A stretch of DNA of 64,000 nt. It comes from Haemophilus parainfluenzae. GTDB lineage: Bacteria; Pseudomonadota; Gammaproteobacteria; Enterobacterales; Pasteurellaceae. Location: contig NZ_CP063120.1 of NCBI RefSeq assembly GCF_014931395.1, positions 479,501 through 543,500 on the forward strand. Reading direction: 5' to 3'. This document shows positions 8,087 through 15,953 of this stretch, in pieces. Position 1 is the first letter of the stretch. Each line of letters starts with the position of its first letter. The notes beneath the pieces were generated by a model that worked only from the letters and a program-made list of their open reading frames with translations, was not told the DNA's origin and did no database searches. The translations under genes and the position numbers were made by a program.

Positions 8087-9313
8087 TTATTGTTGCATAC
8101 GAGCTTGAATGCGTTCTGGCAATCTTAATCCAACGAGAGCAACAAGGACAATTGTCCAGAATAAGGTGACATACACAAGGGCTGAACTAAGTCCGACTCT
8201 TTCGCTAAGTGCAGCGGCAATCACAGGAGACACCCCACCGCCAATCGCAGCGAAGTTATAGATGAAACCAATACCTGTGCTTCGCATTTCAGCTGGGAAG
8301 AAAGTCGCCATATATTTTGGCACTAAACCAGCAATCCCTAGGTTAGTTGCAAGTAAGAAGAAGAGCAACGCACCAAGTGCTAATACATTATTTTCTGGCA
8401 AATAGAATACTGGGAATAGGAAGAAAAGTGATAACAATAAGCTATATACAAAGGTTTTCTTCTCACCCAATTTATCACCGATAAATCCTGCAATTAAGGT
8501 ACCGATGAGTATACCAAAGCCTGCCCAAAACATCAGTGATTTCACATTTTCAGCATAGCCGTTTTCTTTGAGGTAAAGTGGAAGCAAGCCCACTACTGGC
8601 CAGTTTACAGAGAAAATTGAATAGCAAACTAAGAAAATAATTAAGGTGATTGGTAATTGTTTTTCAGTGAATAGGTCAGTAAGTGGAACTTTATTCACTT
8701 TACCCGCTGCTTTCGCTTGTGCCCATTCCTCACTTTCAGGTGCATGACGACGAACGTAGAGCACTAAAGCGACTGGTGCTAAACCAATGAAGAAAGCCAT
8801 ACGCCAACCATAAGTTTGAGACACCCAAGGAATCACTTGAGAAGCAAGAATATTACCAATGGAGAAGCCACTCACTAAAAATGCACTGGCTTTTGTACGT
8901 AAATGTTGTGGCCAGCTTTCAATGGCATAAGAGGAAGAACACGCATATTCACCAGCCATCCCCATACCGATAATCATACGGAAGATGAAAAGCCAAATAT
9001 AACTGGTGGATAAACCGCACAAGAATGTGCCGACGGAATACGTCACAATGGAAACAATCATTGCTAAACGACGACCATATTTATCGGCAAAGCTACCAAA
9101 AATCGCGCCACCTAATGGACGTGCGACGAAAGCTGCAAGTAATAATGTGGATGTTTCCGTTGTGCTCATGGCGAATTCTTTTTGAATATCCAAAAGCACG
9201 TAAGTGATAAGCATATAATCGAAGCCATCAAAAACATAACCTAACCAAGCCGCAAATAACGCTTTTTTTTGCGTAGGACTGACTTCTTTATACCATGGTA
9301 ATGATGTTGCCAT
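8087..9313 (-). CDS. nanX: MFS transporter, probable 2,7-anhydro-N-acetylneuraminate importer
   Basis: A 408-residue major facilitator with 12 predicted membrane helices and the A-motif GSFADKYGRR (about residue 72). The N-terminus, WYKEVSPTQKKALFAAWLGY followed by VFDGFD, closely resembles E. coli YjhB/NanX, which imports 2,7-anhydro-Neu5Ac. The true start is the ATG at 9313, preceded by AAGGAGG; a longer upstream frame has no ribosome site and crosses the promoter. It is divergent from a regulator and two oxidoreductases that include the partner enzyme NanY. The substrate is inferred from similarity and context; it could also take Neu5Ac. Confidence 0.8.
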   Translation of the reverse strand: MATSLPWYKEVSPTQKKALFAAWLGYVFDGFDYMLITYVLLDIQKEFAMSTTETSTLLLAAFVARPLGGAIFGSFADKYGRRLAMIVSIVTYSVGTFLCGLSTSYIWLFIFRMIIGMGMAGEYACSSSYAIESWPQHLRTKASAFLVSGFSIGNILASQVIPWVSQTYGWRMAFFIGLAPVALVLYVRRHAPESEEWAQAKAAGKVNKVPLTDLFTEKQLPITLIIFLVCYSIFSVNWPVVGLLPLYLKENGYAENVKSLMFWAGFGILIGTLIAGFIGDKLGEKKTFVYSLLLSLFFLFPVFYLPENNVLALGALLFFLLATNLGIAGLVPKYMATFFPAEMRSTGIGFIYNFAAIGGGVSPVIAAALSERVGLSSALVYVTLFWTIVLVALVGLRLPERIQARMQQ

Positions 9314-9343
9314 AACAACCTCCTTCCTTGTATTTGAGAATTT

Positions 9344-9359
9344 TGTGGTATAGATCACA
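9344..9359 (-). promoter_or_regulatory. Possible CRP half-conserved site in the nanX leader
   Basis: TGTGG-N6-TCACA has one mismatch to the CRP consensus. It lies downstream of the predicted nanX transcription start, so it would more likely block than activate, or it may be chance. Confidence 0.3.
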
Positions 9360-9397
9360 GAATTTAAAATCACTGCTAATTTCTGCTTGCATAAATA

Positions 9398-9426
9398 AAG
9401 ATAAGACGTATGATGTCTTATGTCAA
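9398..9426 (-). promoter_or_regulatory. nanX promoter
   Basis: On the minus strand there is a perfect -35 TTGACA (complement of 9421-9426), a 17-base spacer, and TATCTT as the -10 (complement of 9398-9403). The predicted start is near 9391, about 80 bases before the nanX ATG. The regulator operator at 9401-9421 lies over the spacer and -10. Confidence 0.65.
9401..9421. promoter_or_regulatory. Palindromic operator for the GntR regulator
   Basis: ATAAGAC-N7-GTCTTAT is a perfect inverted repeat. It occupies the nanX promoter spacer, and TATGAT at 9409-9414 within it could be the -10 for the divergent regulator gene. This is the expected place for repression of both directions by the FadR-type regulator next door. 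Confidence 0.65.
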
Positions 9427-9436
9427 TGCAAGAGAA

Positions 9437-9452
9437 TGAGAGCTGGATCACA
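9437..9452 (-). promoter_or_regulatory. CRP-like site upstream of the nanX promoter
   Basis: TGAGA-N6-TCACA, one mismatch from the CRP consensus, is centred about 53 bases upstream of the predicted nanX start. That is a plausible activating position for a catabolic gene. Confidence 0.45.
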
Positions 9453-9474
9453 AATTCAGAAAATAGGTTAGAAA

Positions 9475-10197
9475 ATGAGAACAGAAATGAAAAAAACAAG
9501 TAAAAAAGAAGCAAGTCTCGTTTTGCAGGATAAAATCAAATCGCTCATCATTAAACAAAATCTTAAATCTGGCGATTTGATGCCAACAGAAAATGAACTG
9601 ATTGAACAGCTTGGTGTGAGCCGTTCCAGTTTGCGTGAAGCCATTAAATCTTTAGAGGCACTACACATTTTAGACATTCGCCATGGTGTTGGCACTTTTG
9701 TGAGTGAATCATCTCTTGTACCCATGATTCGTGGATTAAGTTTTCACACTCAATTGAATTTGCATAATGATCATAATCAGCTGATTAATATTTTGGATAT
9801 TCGGGAAATTTTGGAATACGGTTTTGCTCCGATGGTGTTGGGAAAAATTAGCCAAGAACAGACCGCACTTTTGCAAAAATCAGTGGCCAATATGGAGAAA
9901 AATGCTCGAGAGCAAAAATTTTCCCCAAAAGATGAATACCACATTCATTTAAGACTTTATGAACCATTAAATAACCCATTACTGATTCAATATTTAGATG
10001 CGTTTTGGCAAATTTATCAACAAGTGGAAAAAGGCTTACCGCCACCAACACTTTCGCCTGAAAAATCAGCCATGCAACATCGCGAATTAATTGATGCCGT
10101 AGAAGCACATGATTTGGTACGGATGCAACGCGCGATCTTGCAATATTTCCAAAGTATTCGCCAACGCTTACAACAAGGAGGGCATGATGCAAACTAA
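9475..10197 (+). CDS. GntR/FadR-family regulator of the sialic acid island
   Basis: A 240-residue regulator with an N-terminal winged helix (about residues 10-80, LGVSRSSLREAIKSLEALHI then HGVGTFV) and a C-terminal FCD helical ligand domain (about 95-230). Histidines in DEYHIHLRL and MQHREL fit the FCD metal site. It is probably the local repressor, comparable to NanR in role. The start could also be the ATG at 9487; neither has a strong ribosome site. The end overlaps the next gene by 11 bases. An uptake word is near 9862. Confidence 0.85.
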   Translation: MRTEMKKTSKKEASLVLQDKIKSLIIKQNLKSGDLMPTENELIEQLGVSRSSLREAIKSLEALHILDIRHGVGTFVSESSLVPMIRGLSFHTQLNLHNDHNQLINILDIREILEYGFAPMVLGKISQEQTALLQKSVANMEKNAREQKFSPKDEYHIHLRLYEPLNNPLLIQYLDAFWQIYQQVEKGLPPPTLSPEKSAMQHRELIDAVEAHDLVRMQRAILQYFQSIRQRLQQGGHDAN

Positions 10198-11260
10198 TGG
10201 ATTAAACATTGCCTTAATCGGCTGCGGCTTTTTTGGCGTTCAGTTGGCTTCAGCATTTGATAAAGCCCAAGCAAACTTAATTGCGGTGACCGATATCAAC
10301 CCTTCTCTTGCACAAAAACTTGCAGAGCAATACGGTAGCCAAGCCTTTTTTAGTGTGGAAGAAATGTTGGCTGAAACCAAACCTGATTTAGTGGTTATCG
10401 CCACACCAAACTACGCCCATTATTCCCCAGCGATCTTAGCGTTAAACGCTGGCTGTCATGTCTTTATTGAAACGCCTTTTACCTTAAGCTCTTCTCAGGG
10501 CCAACATTTACGCCGTCTTGCCGAAGAAAAAGGCAAATTCATTTTTGTAGGCCATTTAGAACGTACTTTACCTGGCATGTTGAAAGTCAAAGCGGCTTTA
10601 GAACAAGGAAAATTAGGCCGCATTACGGTTGCACGTGCTATGCGTCAGCGTTGGATTGAAAATCTACCAAACAAAGAATGGTGGAAATTAGATGCCAATC
10701 TTACGGGCGGTGAGCTTTTCCACCTTATTCACGAACTGGATTTACTCTGTTGGTTACTAGGCGATATTGAGGCGGTCTTTGCTCAAGCCGCTAATCAAGC
10801 GCATCACGATACGCCAGATAGTCGCGATGTGTTGCAGTTGCTATTACGTTTTAAAAATGGCGTGTTAGGCTCGCTCGAAATGGGCACGGCTTATCGATTA
10901 CACCAATGGGGCATTCAAATTCATGGTGAAAACGGTGTGATTGAAGTCAATTTCTTTACCTCAAGTGTCACATTTAATTATCTAGATGGAAAAATAGAAC
11001 ACGTTGATTTATTTGATGAATTTGAGGCTGATTTATCTTTACGCGAAAGTGCCAAAGGCACACAGCAATATAATGTCACCCACGCACCTTGCCAACTTTG
11101 GTTAAGCCGAGCCGCTGAAATCGAAGTACAAAGCGTGGTGGAGCACTTAACGCAAGGAAAAACCAGCCCATTAAGTCTATGTTTAACTGAAGCCATCGAA
11201 GTTGCAGAAGCAGCGAAGCAATCCATGGTAACGGAAAAACAAATCTCAGTAAAAAAATAA
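10187..11260 (+). CDS. Gfo/Idh/MocA oxidoreductase paralogue with altered catalytic motif
   Basis: A 357-residue protein with an N-terminal Rossmann fold (LNIALIGCGFFGVQLA, residues 6-21) and a C-terminal Gfo/Idh domain (about 130-340). It parallels NanY (next gene) in layout, including GGELFHLIHELD. The normal catalytic EKP triplet is E95-T96-P97 here, so the lysine is lost. It may act on a different step, be a partner subunit, or use another residue. I chose the second of two adjacent ATGs for spacing (6 bases after AGGAG). It overlaps the regulator and lies 10 bases before nanY. Confidence 0.8.
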   Translation: MQTNGLNIALIGCGFFGVQLASAFDKAQANLIAVTDINPSLAQKLAEQYGSQAFFSVEEMLAETKPDLVVIATPNYAHYSPAILALNAGCHVFIETPFTLSSSQGQHLRRLAEEKGKFIFVGHLERTLPGMLKVKAALEQGKLGRITVARAMRQRWIENLPNKEWWKLDANLTGGELFHLIHELDLLCWLLGDIEAVFAQAANQAHHDTPDSRDVLQLLLRFKNGVLGSLEMGTAYRLHQWGIQIHGENGVIEVNFFTSSVTFNYLDGKIEHVDLFDEFEADLSLRESAKGTQQYNVTHAPCQLWLSRAAEIEVQSVVEHLTQGKTSPLSLCLTEAIEVAEAAKQSMVTEKQISVKK

Positions 11261-11270
11261 GGAGTTTATT

Positions 11271-12377
11271 ATGATGCGATATGGTGTTGTTGGCGTTGGC
11301 TATTTTGGTGCGGATTTAGCCCGTTTCATGAATGAATTTGATGATGCACAGATTACCATGGTATACGACCCTGAAAATAGTGAAACCATTGCTCAAGAAT
11401 TACAATGCGTAGCGGCAAAATCTCTTGAAGAATTGGTCACATCACCTGATGTGGATTGCGTAATTGTCGCCACCCCAAACTACTTACACAAAGAACCGGT
11501 AATCCTAGCAGCGAAAAACAAAAAACACGTTTTCTGTGAAAAACCAATCGCCTTAAGTTATCAAGACTGTGACGACATGGTCCGCGCTTGCGAAGAAAAT
11601 GGCGTTACCTTCATGGCTGGCCACGTGATGAACTTCTTTAACGGTGTTCACCATGCCAAAGAATTAATCAATCAAGGCGTGATCGGTAAAGTGCTTTATT
11701 GCCACACCGCACGTAACGGTTGGGAAGAACAACAACCAACCATTTCATGGAAAAAAATCCGTGAAAAATCTGGCGGCCACTTATACCACCATATTCACGA
11801 ATTAGACTGCGTACAATTCATTATGGGTGGCATGCCAAAAACCGTTACCATGGCAGCCGCCAATGTTGCACACAAAGGCGAAAAATTCGGTGATGAAGAC
11901 GATATGATTTTTGTCACCATGGAATATGATGATAATCGCTTCGCAGTTCTAGAATGGGGTTCCGCTTTCCGTTGGGGTGAGCATTATGTATTAATTCAAG
12001 GGGAAAAAGGTGCGATCAAACTTGATATGTACAATACCAAAGGCACCCTTCGCGTGGATGGAAAAGACACCTATTTCCTCATTCACGAAACCCAAGAAGA
12101 AGATGATGACCGCACCCGTATTTACAACAGCACAGAAATGGACGGTGCGATTCAATATGGTAAACCGGGCAAACGCACACCGCTCTGGTTGAGTTCTATC
12201 ATGAAAAAAGAAATGCGTTATTTAAACGATATTCTTCATGGTATGGAACCAACAGAGGAATTTGTAAAATTACTCACCGGTGAAGCTGCTCGTGCGGCTA
12301 TCGCTACTGCCGATGCATGTACTCGTTCTCGTTACGAAAACCGCAAAGTTGATTTAGCAGAAATTATCGGTAAATAA
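11271..12377 (+). CDS. nanY: 2,7-anhydro-N-acetylneuraminate hydratase/oxidoreductase NanY
   Basis: A 368-residue Gfo/Idh/MocA enzyme that strongly resembles E. coli YjhC/NanY as I remember it. It has the NAD-binding GVVGVGYFGADLARFM (residues 5-20), intact EKP at residues 90-92, GGHLYHHIHELDCVQ and TQEEDDDR. The family converts 2,7-anhydro-Neu5Ac to Neu5Ac through NAD-dependent keto intermediates, feeding the ordinary sialic acid pathway, which is not in this window. The ribosome site AAGGAG is 6 bases before the ATG. It is the last gene of a regulator-oxidoreductase-nanY operon, closed by a strong hairpin. Confidence 0.87.
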   Translation: MMRYGVVGVGYFGADLARFMNEFDDAQITMVYDPENSETIAQELQCVAAKSLEELVTSPDVDCVIVATPNYLHKEPVILAAKNKKHVFCEKPIALSYQDCDDMVRACEENGVTFMAGHVMNFFNGVHHAKELINQGVIGKVLYCHTARNGWEEQQPTISWKKIREKSGGHLYHHIHELDCVQFIMGGMPKTVTMAAANVAHKGEKFGDEDDMIFVTMEYDDNRFAVLEWGSAFRWGEHYVLIQGEKGAIKLDMYNTKGTLRVDGKDTYFLIHETQEEDDDRTRIYNSTEMDGAIQYGKPGKRTPLWLSSIMKKEMRYLNDILHGMEPTEEFVKLLTGEAARAAIATADACTRSRYENRKVDLAEIIGK

Positions 12378-12393
12378 AAATAACGTAAAAATT

Positions 12394-12427
12394 AACCGCA
12401 CTTTGGGTACCAAATCAAAGTGCGGTT
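12394..12427 (+). terminator. Terminator of the nanY operon (uptake-word pair)
   Basis: AACCGCACTTTG and CAAAGTGCGGTT form a perfect 12-bp stem with a 10-base loop, followed by GTTTTTTA. It begins 17 bases after the nanY stop. Confidence 0.85.
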
Positions 12428-12518
12428 GTTTTTTATGACCTTGTAAAAAATAGATTGAATTCTTATACAAAAAACTGTAATTTCAATAATCTATATAGAT
12501 TAGCAACAGGAATTTTCT

Positions 12519-13199
12519 ATGAAAAACATTTTAACTAAACTAATTTTTATTATTGGGTTAGGTGCTATGCTTTCTGGCTGCGCAACCTCCACACTTTGGA
12601 CAAACACAAACGATCTTGCAACTGGCGATAAAATCGAAACAGTGACGAAAGAGAAAACTATTGATAGCGATGAAATTATTGCGTTAGGACAAGATAAAAA
12701 CTCTGGCAGAGTGCTCATTTTTGGAAAAAAATATCTCATTCATTTACATGAAACAAGCTCAGAAGAAATTCAAGAACTGACTAATGCTAAATTCAGTAAT
12801 CCTTTTTATATAGATAATGCCATCGAAGTTATCTCGGACGATCTTACAGAACTCAAGTACGTGAAAGCTGATTTTTCATTAAAATACAAAGTAATGAATG
12901 AATTAGAAAAAGGAAAAATAAAGAAACTCGGCTTCATGTGTAATGAGGCTTCCTGTGCTAAAAATTTAGAACTTACAGGTGATATTTATTCATTAACAGA
13001 CAAAGCACAAATTCATCGCCCAAGTAAACAACTAGCTAAATCATTACCGTTTAAATTAAAACAACAAACATCAAATATAAGATATAAAACCTCTTCTCAA
13101 GCAGAAGGCGTAGTAAAAGCTGTGGGTCTCACACCTTTAGCTTTACTCTTAGATGTTGTGACTTTACCGATACAAATTATGTTTTTAACCAACAACTAA
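12519..13199 (+). CDS. Lipoprotein of unknown function
   Basis: A 226-residue protein with a lipoprotein signal: basic start, hydrophobic core and lipobox LSGC (Cys at about residue 21). It should be membrane-anchored. No enzymatic domain is recognised. The C-terminus is hydrophobic (LTPLALLLDVVTLPIQIMF), and a cysteine pair lies at MCNEASCAK. The overall plan resembles the lipoprotein at 60470-61168, also unassigned, though the sequences are clearly different. Its own upstream region follows the nanY terminator, so it is probably a separate unit. Confidence 0.75.
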   Translation: MKNILTKLIFIIGLGAMLSGCATSTLWTNTNDLATGDKIETVTKEKTIDSDEIIALGQDKNSGRVLIFGKKYLIHLHETSSEEIQELTNAKFSNPFYIDNAIEVISDDLTELKYVKADFSLKYKVMNELEKGKIKKLGFMCNEASCAKNLELTGDIYSLTDKAQIHRPSKQLAKSLPFKLKQQTSNIRYKTSSQAEGVVKAVGLTPLALLLDVVTLPIQIMFLTNN

Positions 13200-13474
13200 G
13201 TTCTAGCTTGAGTCTTTGGATATCTAAGCGGTCTAATTTTTAGTTATATCATTTCTATCTAAAAAAATGACCGCTCTTTACTTTATCTATCCCTGGTTTT
13301 ATGTTGCTGCAATTTTATTCTTTGGGGTATCAGTGCAAAATAGCTAACCACTAGCAATAGCAAGCTTACAACAATAAATGAAACAAATCCTCACCCCTTC
13401 CACTATTGCCCAATTCAATCAAGAACAATGAGATTTCCATTAAAGATGACAAAAACTAGATTATTTCAAGGCAC

Positions 13475-14107
13475 TTATGGCGATAACCGCTCTATTTCCC
13501 ATTTTCTATCATTGTATAAATAACAAATTCTGTCATGCAATCGACTTGGGCGACCTTGCCAGAATTCGATGCGATCAGGGATCACAAGATAGCCACCCCA
13601 ATGTGGTGGACGAGGTACGTTTAATGGGTGTTTTGCTGCAATCAGTGCCGCTTTCGCTAATAAAGATTTGTGGCTAGAAATGACCGCACTTTGCTCACTG
13701 GCCCAAGCGCCAATTCGGCTAGTGTAAGGGCGAGTTGCAAAATATTCATCTGATTGTTCAGGCGAGATTTTTTCGGCTTTGCCCTCAATACGCACAGAAC
13801 GTTCTAATTCAGGCCAAAAGAATGTCAGGGCGACGAAAGGATTATGTTCTATAGCACGACCTTTTCGGCTGTTATAGTTTGTAAAAAAGACAAAGCCTTG
13901 CTCGTTCACTTCTTTTAACAGCACCATTCGACTTGTTGGTCGTCCCTCTTCATTGACTGTCGCAACATTAACACCTGTCGGCTCGTTTACTTTAGCCGTA
14001 ATGGCTTCGTTGAGCCATTTTTCAAATTGTTTTATTGGATTGGGATCGCAATCATGCTGAGAAAGCGCCTGTTTGCAATAATCCTCTCGAATATCATGTA
14101 AGTCCAT
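13475..14107 (-). CDS. pdxH: Pyridoxamine/pyridoxine 5'-phosphate oxidase
   Basis: A 210-residue FMN-dependent enzyme that oxidises PNP and PMP to pyridoxal phosphate. Family motifs are present: [27 protein letters not shown] and the C-terminal GRPSRLHDR with IERLSP, which carry FMN and PLP contacts. The ATG at 14107 has AAGGAG 7 bases upstream; a longer frame to 14134 would run into the hbpA terminator. It is slightly shorter than E. coli PdxH (218). An uptake word is near 13683. Confidence 0.95.
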   Translation of the reverse strand: MDLHDIREDYCKQALSQHDCDPNPIKQFEKWLNEAITAKVNEPTGVNVATVNEEGRPTSRMVLLKEVNEQGFVFFTNYNSRKGRAIEHNPFVALTFFWPELERSVRIEGKAEKISPEQSDEYFATRPYTSRIGAWASEQSAVISSHKSLLAKAALIAAKHPLNVPRPPHWGGYLVIPDRIEFWQGRPSRLHDRICYLYNDRKWEIERLSP

Positions 14108-14136
14108 TTTCTTTCTCCTTTTGCTTGAAAACAAAA

Positions 14137-14158
14137 AGCCCTTGCAGTTGCAAGGGCT
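14137..14158 (-). terminator. Terminator of hbpA
   Basis: AGCCCTTGCA and TGCAAGGGCT form a perfect palindrome that, on the minus strand, is followed by TTTTTGTTTT. It lies just after the hbpA stop and upstream of pdxH. Confidence 0.85.
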
Positions 14159-14173
14159 AGTATAGTCCGTTAA

Positions 14174-15820
14174 TTATTTACCATCAACACTCACGCCATA
14201 AAACGCATCGTAGCCAAATGGGCTTTGTACGTAGCCTTTTACGCGAGGGCTAAGTGGTGCGAAACCAACTGAGTGTGCAACTGGAATCCATGGTGCTTGC
14301 TCATGGAAAATCACTTGTGCTTGTTTATAAAGTGCAGCACGCTCATCTTTATTGGTTAAGCCAATCGCTTTATCTAATAAGGCATCAAATTCAGCATTTT
14401 TGAAACGAGCAAAGTTTGAGTTTCCCGCATTCGCACTTGCAAGTAATGGAGAAAGGAAGTTATCCGGATCACCGTTATCACCTGACCAACCGAAGATACC
14501 TGCCGTTAACTCGCCTGCTTTAGCACGTTTTTGATAGTCAGCCCATTCAAATGTGACTGGATTTGCTTTTACGCCAACTTTCGCCCAGTCTGCCATCACA
14601 AGTTCAGCCATACGTTTTGGATTTGGGTTAGACGCACGTACCACCGGTTGAATCCAGAAATCCGTTTCAAAACCGTTTGGATAACCCGCTTCCGCTAAAA
14701 GCTGTTTCGCTTTCTCTGGATCATACGGATAATCTTGGATTTCGTCGTTATAACTCCAAATTGTTGGTGGCAATGGATTTTTCGCTGCAGTGCCTGCACC
14801 TTGATAAACCGCTTCAATAATCGCTTTTTTATCCACCGCATAGTTCAATGCTTGGCGCACTTTCACGTTATCAAACGGTGCTTTTTCCGTATTGAATGCG
14901 ATATATGCCACGTTCAAACCTTTTTGTTCCAAAAGCTGTACTTTTGGATCGGTTTTCATTTTGGCTAAATCCGCCACATTCGGGAATAAAATTAAATCAC
15001 AAGAACCCGCTTGTAACTTCGCATAACGCGTAGTCGCATCGGGTACGATACTGATCACCAAACGATCAAGCGGTGTACGACCTTTCCAATAGGTTTCATT
15101 TGCTACGTATTGTGCCGCTTGGTCAGTTTTGTAATCCACAAAAATAAACGGACCTGTACCTACCGGTTTGTTATCGATAGTTTCTGGTTTACCCGCTTTC
15201 AACATCGCATCTGCATATTCAGCTGAGTAAATAGAGATAAAATCCATACCCAAGCTTGCTAAGAAAGTCGCATCTTTTTTATTTAAAGTAATACGAACGG
15301 TGTTATCATCTACTTTCTCAACTGATTTTAATAAATCTGGGAATTTCATCGCTTTGAAATACGGATAAGTCCCTTTCGATACGTTGTGATAAGGGTGGTT
15401 AGGATCTAACTGACGTTGGAAAGAAAAGATCACATCATCCGCATTAAAATCACGTGTTGGCGTAAATTCTTTTGTCGTATGGAATTTCACCCCTTTACGC
15501 AAATGGAACGTGTAAGTTAAACCATCGTCACTGATCTCCCAGCTTTCAGCCAAGGCTGGCTCAAGGTCAGTTGAACCTTTTTTAAATTCAACCAAGCGGT
15601 TATACACTTGTTGTGAACTTGCATTGTAAGATGTGCCTTCCATTACCAATGCAGGGCTAAAGCTAAGTGGTGCTTTCGCTGTACAGTACACAAATGTGTT
15701 ATTGCCTGAAGGTTTCGCTGTTTCTGCTTTTGAGGTTTCTTTTGCAGCAGAACCAGATTGATCACAAGCCGCTAAAAACAAACTAGCAGCAATAAGCGTT
15801 AAGGTCGCTTTTAATTTCAT
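14174..15820 (-). CDS. hbpA: HbpA/GbpA, heme- and glutathione-binding lipoprotein
   Basis: A 548-residue SBP family 5 protein anchored as a lipoprotein (lipobox LAAC, Cys about 19). It is close to full length against H. influenzae HbpA (about 547 as I recall), with the same start MKLKATLTL and end SPFGYDAFYGVSVDGK. In H. influenzae this protein delivers glutathione (and binds heme) to the DppBCDF permease; dpp genes are not in this window. The ribosome site AAGGAAAACTT precedes the ATG. It is transcribed alone and ends at the hairpin 14137-14158. Confidence 0.92.
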   Translation of the reverse strand: MKLKATLTLIAASLFLAACDQSGSAAKETSKAETAKPSGNNTFVYCTAKAPLSFSPALVMEGTSYNASSQQVYNRLVEFKKGSTDLEPALAESWEISDDGLTYTFHLRKGVKFHTTKEFTPTRDFNADDVIFSFQRQLDPNHPYHNVSKGTYPYFKAMKFPDLLKSVEKVDDNTVRITLNKKDATFLASLGMDFISIYSAEYADAMLKAGKPETIDNKPVGTGPFIFVDYKTDQAAQYVANETYWKGRTPLDRLVISIVPDATTRYAKLQAGSCDLILFPNVADLAKMKTDPKVQLLEQKGLNVAYIAFNTEKAPFDNVKVRQALNYAVDKKAIIEAVYQGAGTAAKNPLPPTIWSYNDEIQDYPYDPEKAKQLLAEAGYPNGFETDFWIQPVVRASNPNPKRMAELVMADWAKVGVKANPVTFEWADYQKRAKAGELTAGIFGWSGDNGDPDNFLSPLLASANAGNSNFARFKNAEFDALLDKAIGLTNKDERAALYKQAQVIFHEQAPWIPVAHSVGFAPLSPRVKGYVQSPFGYDAFYGVSVDGK

Positions 15821-15905
15821 AAGTTTTCCTTCTTTAATCGGGCAAAATACCCAAACATGAATATAAAATTTTACCTAAGATATAAGCAAATCAAACTTTT
15901 ACGAA

Positions 15906-15927
15906 ATAAGAAAAAGATCTTTCTTAT
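15906..15927. promoter_or_regulatory. AT-rich dyad between the efflux gene and hbpA
   Basis: ATAAGAAA-N6-TTTCTTAT is a perfect inverted repeat 27 bases past the MFS stop and about 86 bases before the hbpA ATG. It may be a weak terminator of the MFS gene or an operator for hbpA; I cannot decide. Confidence 0.35.
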
Positions 15928-15953
15928 AACAAATTAGACTAAGACATTCAATA

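Noticed and set aside
9313..9514. N-terminal extension of the nanX-type transporter to 9514
   Set aside because: The extension runs across the promoter and operator and has no homology; the ATG at 9313 has a perfect AAGGAGG ribosome site.
13379..13432. Short gene MKQILTPSTIAQFNQEQ between the lipoprotein gene and pdxH
   Set aside because: Only 17 codons, no ribosome site and no recognised relative; at most a remnant.
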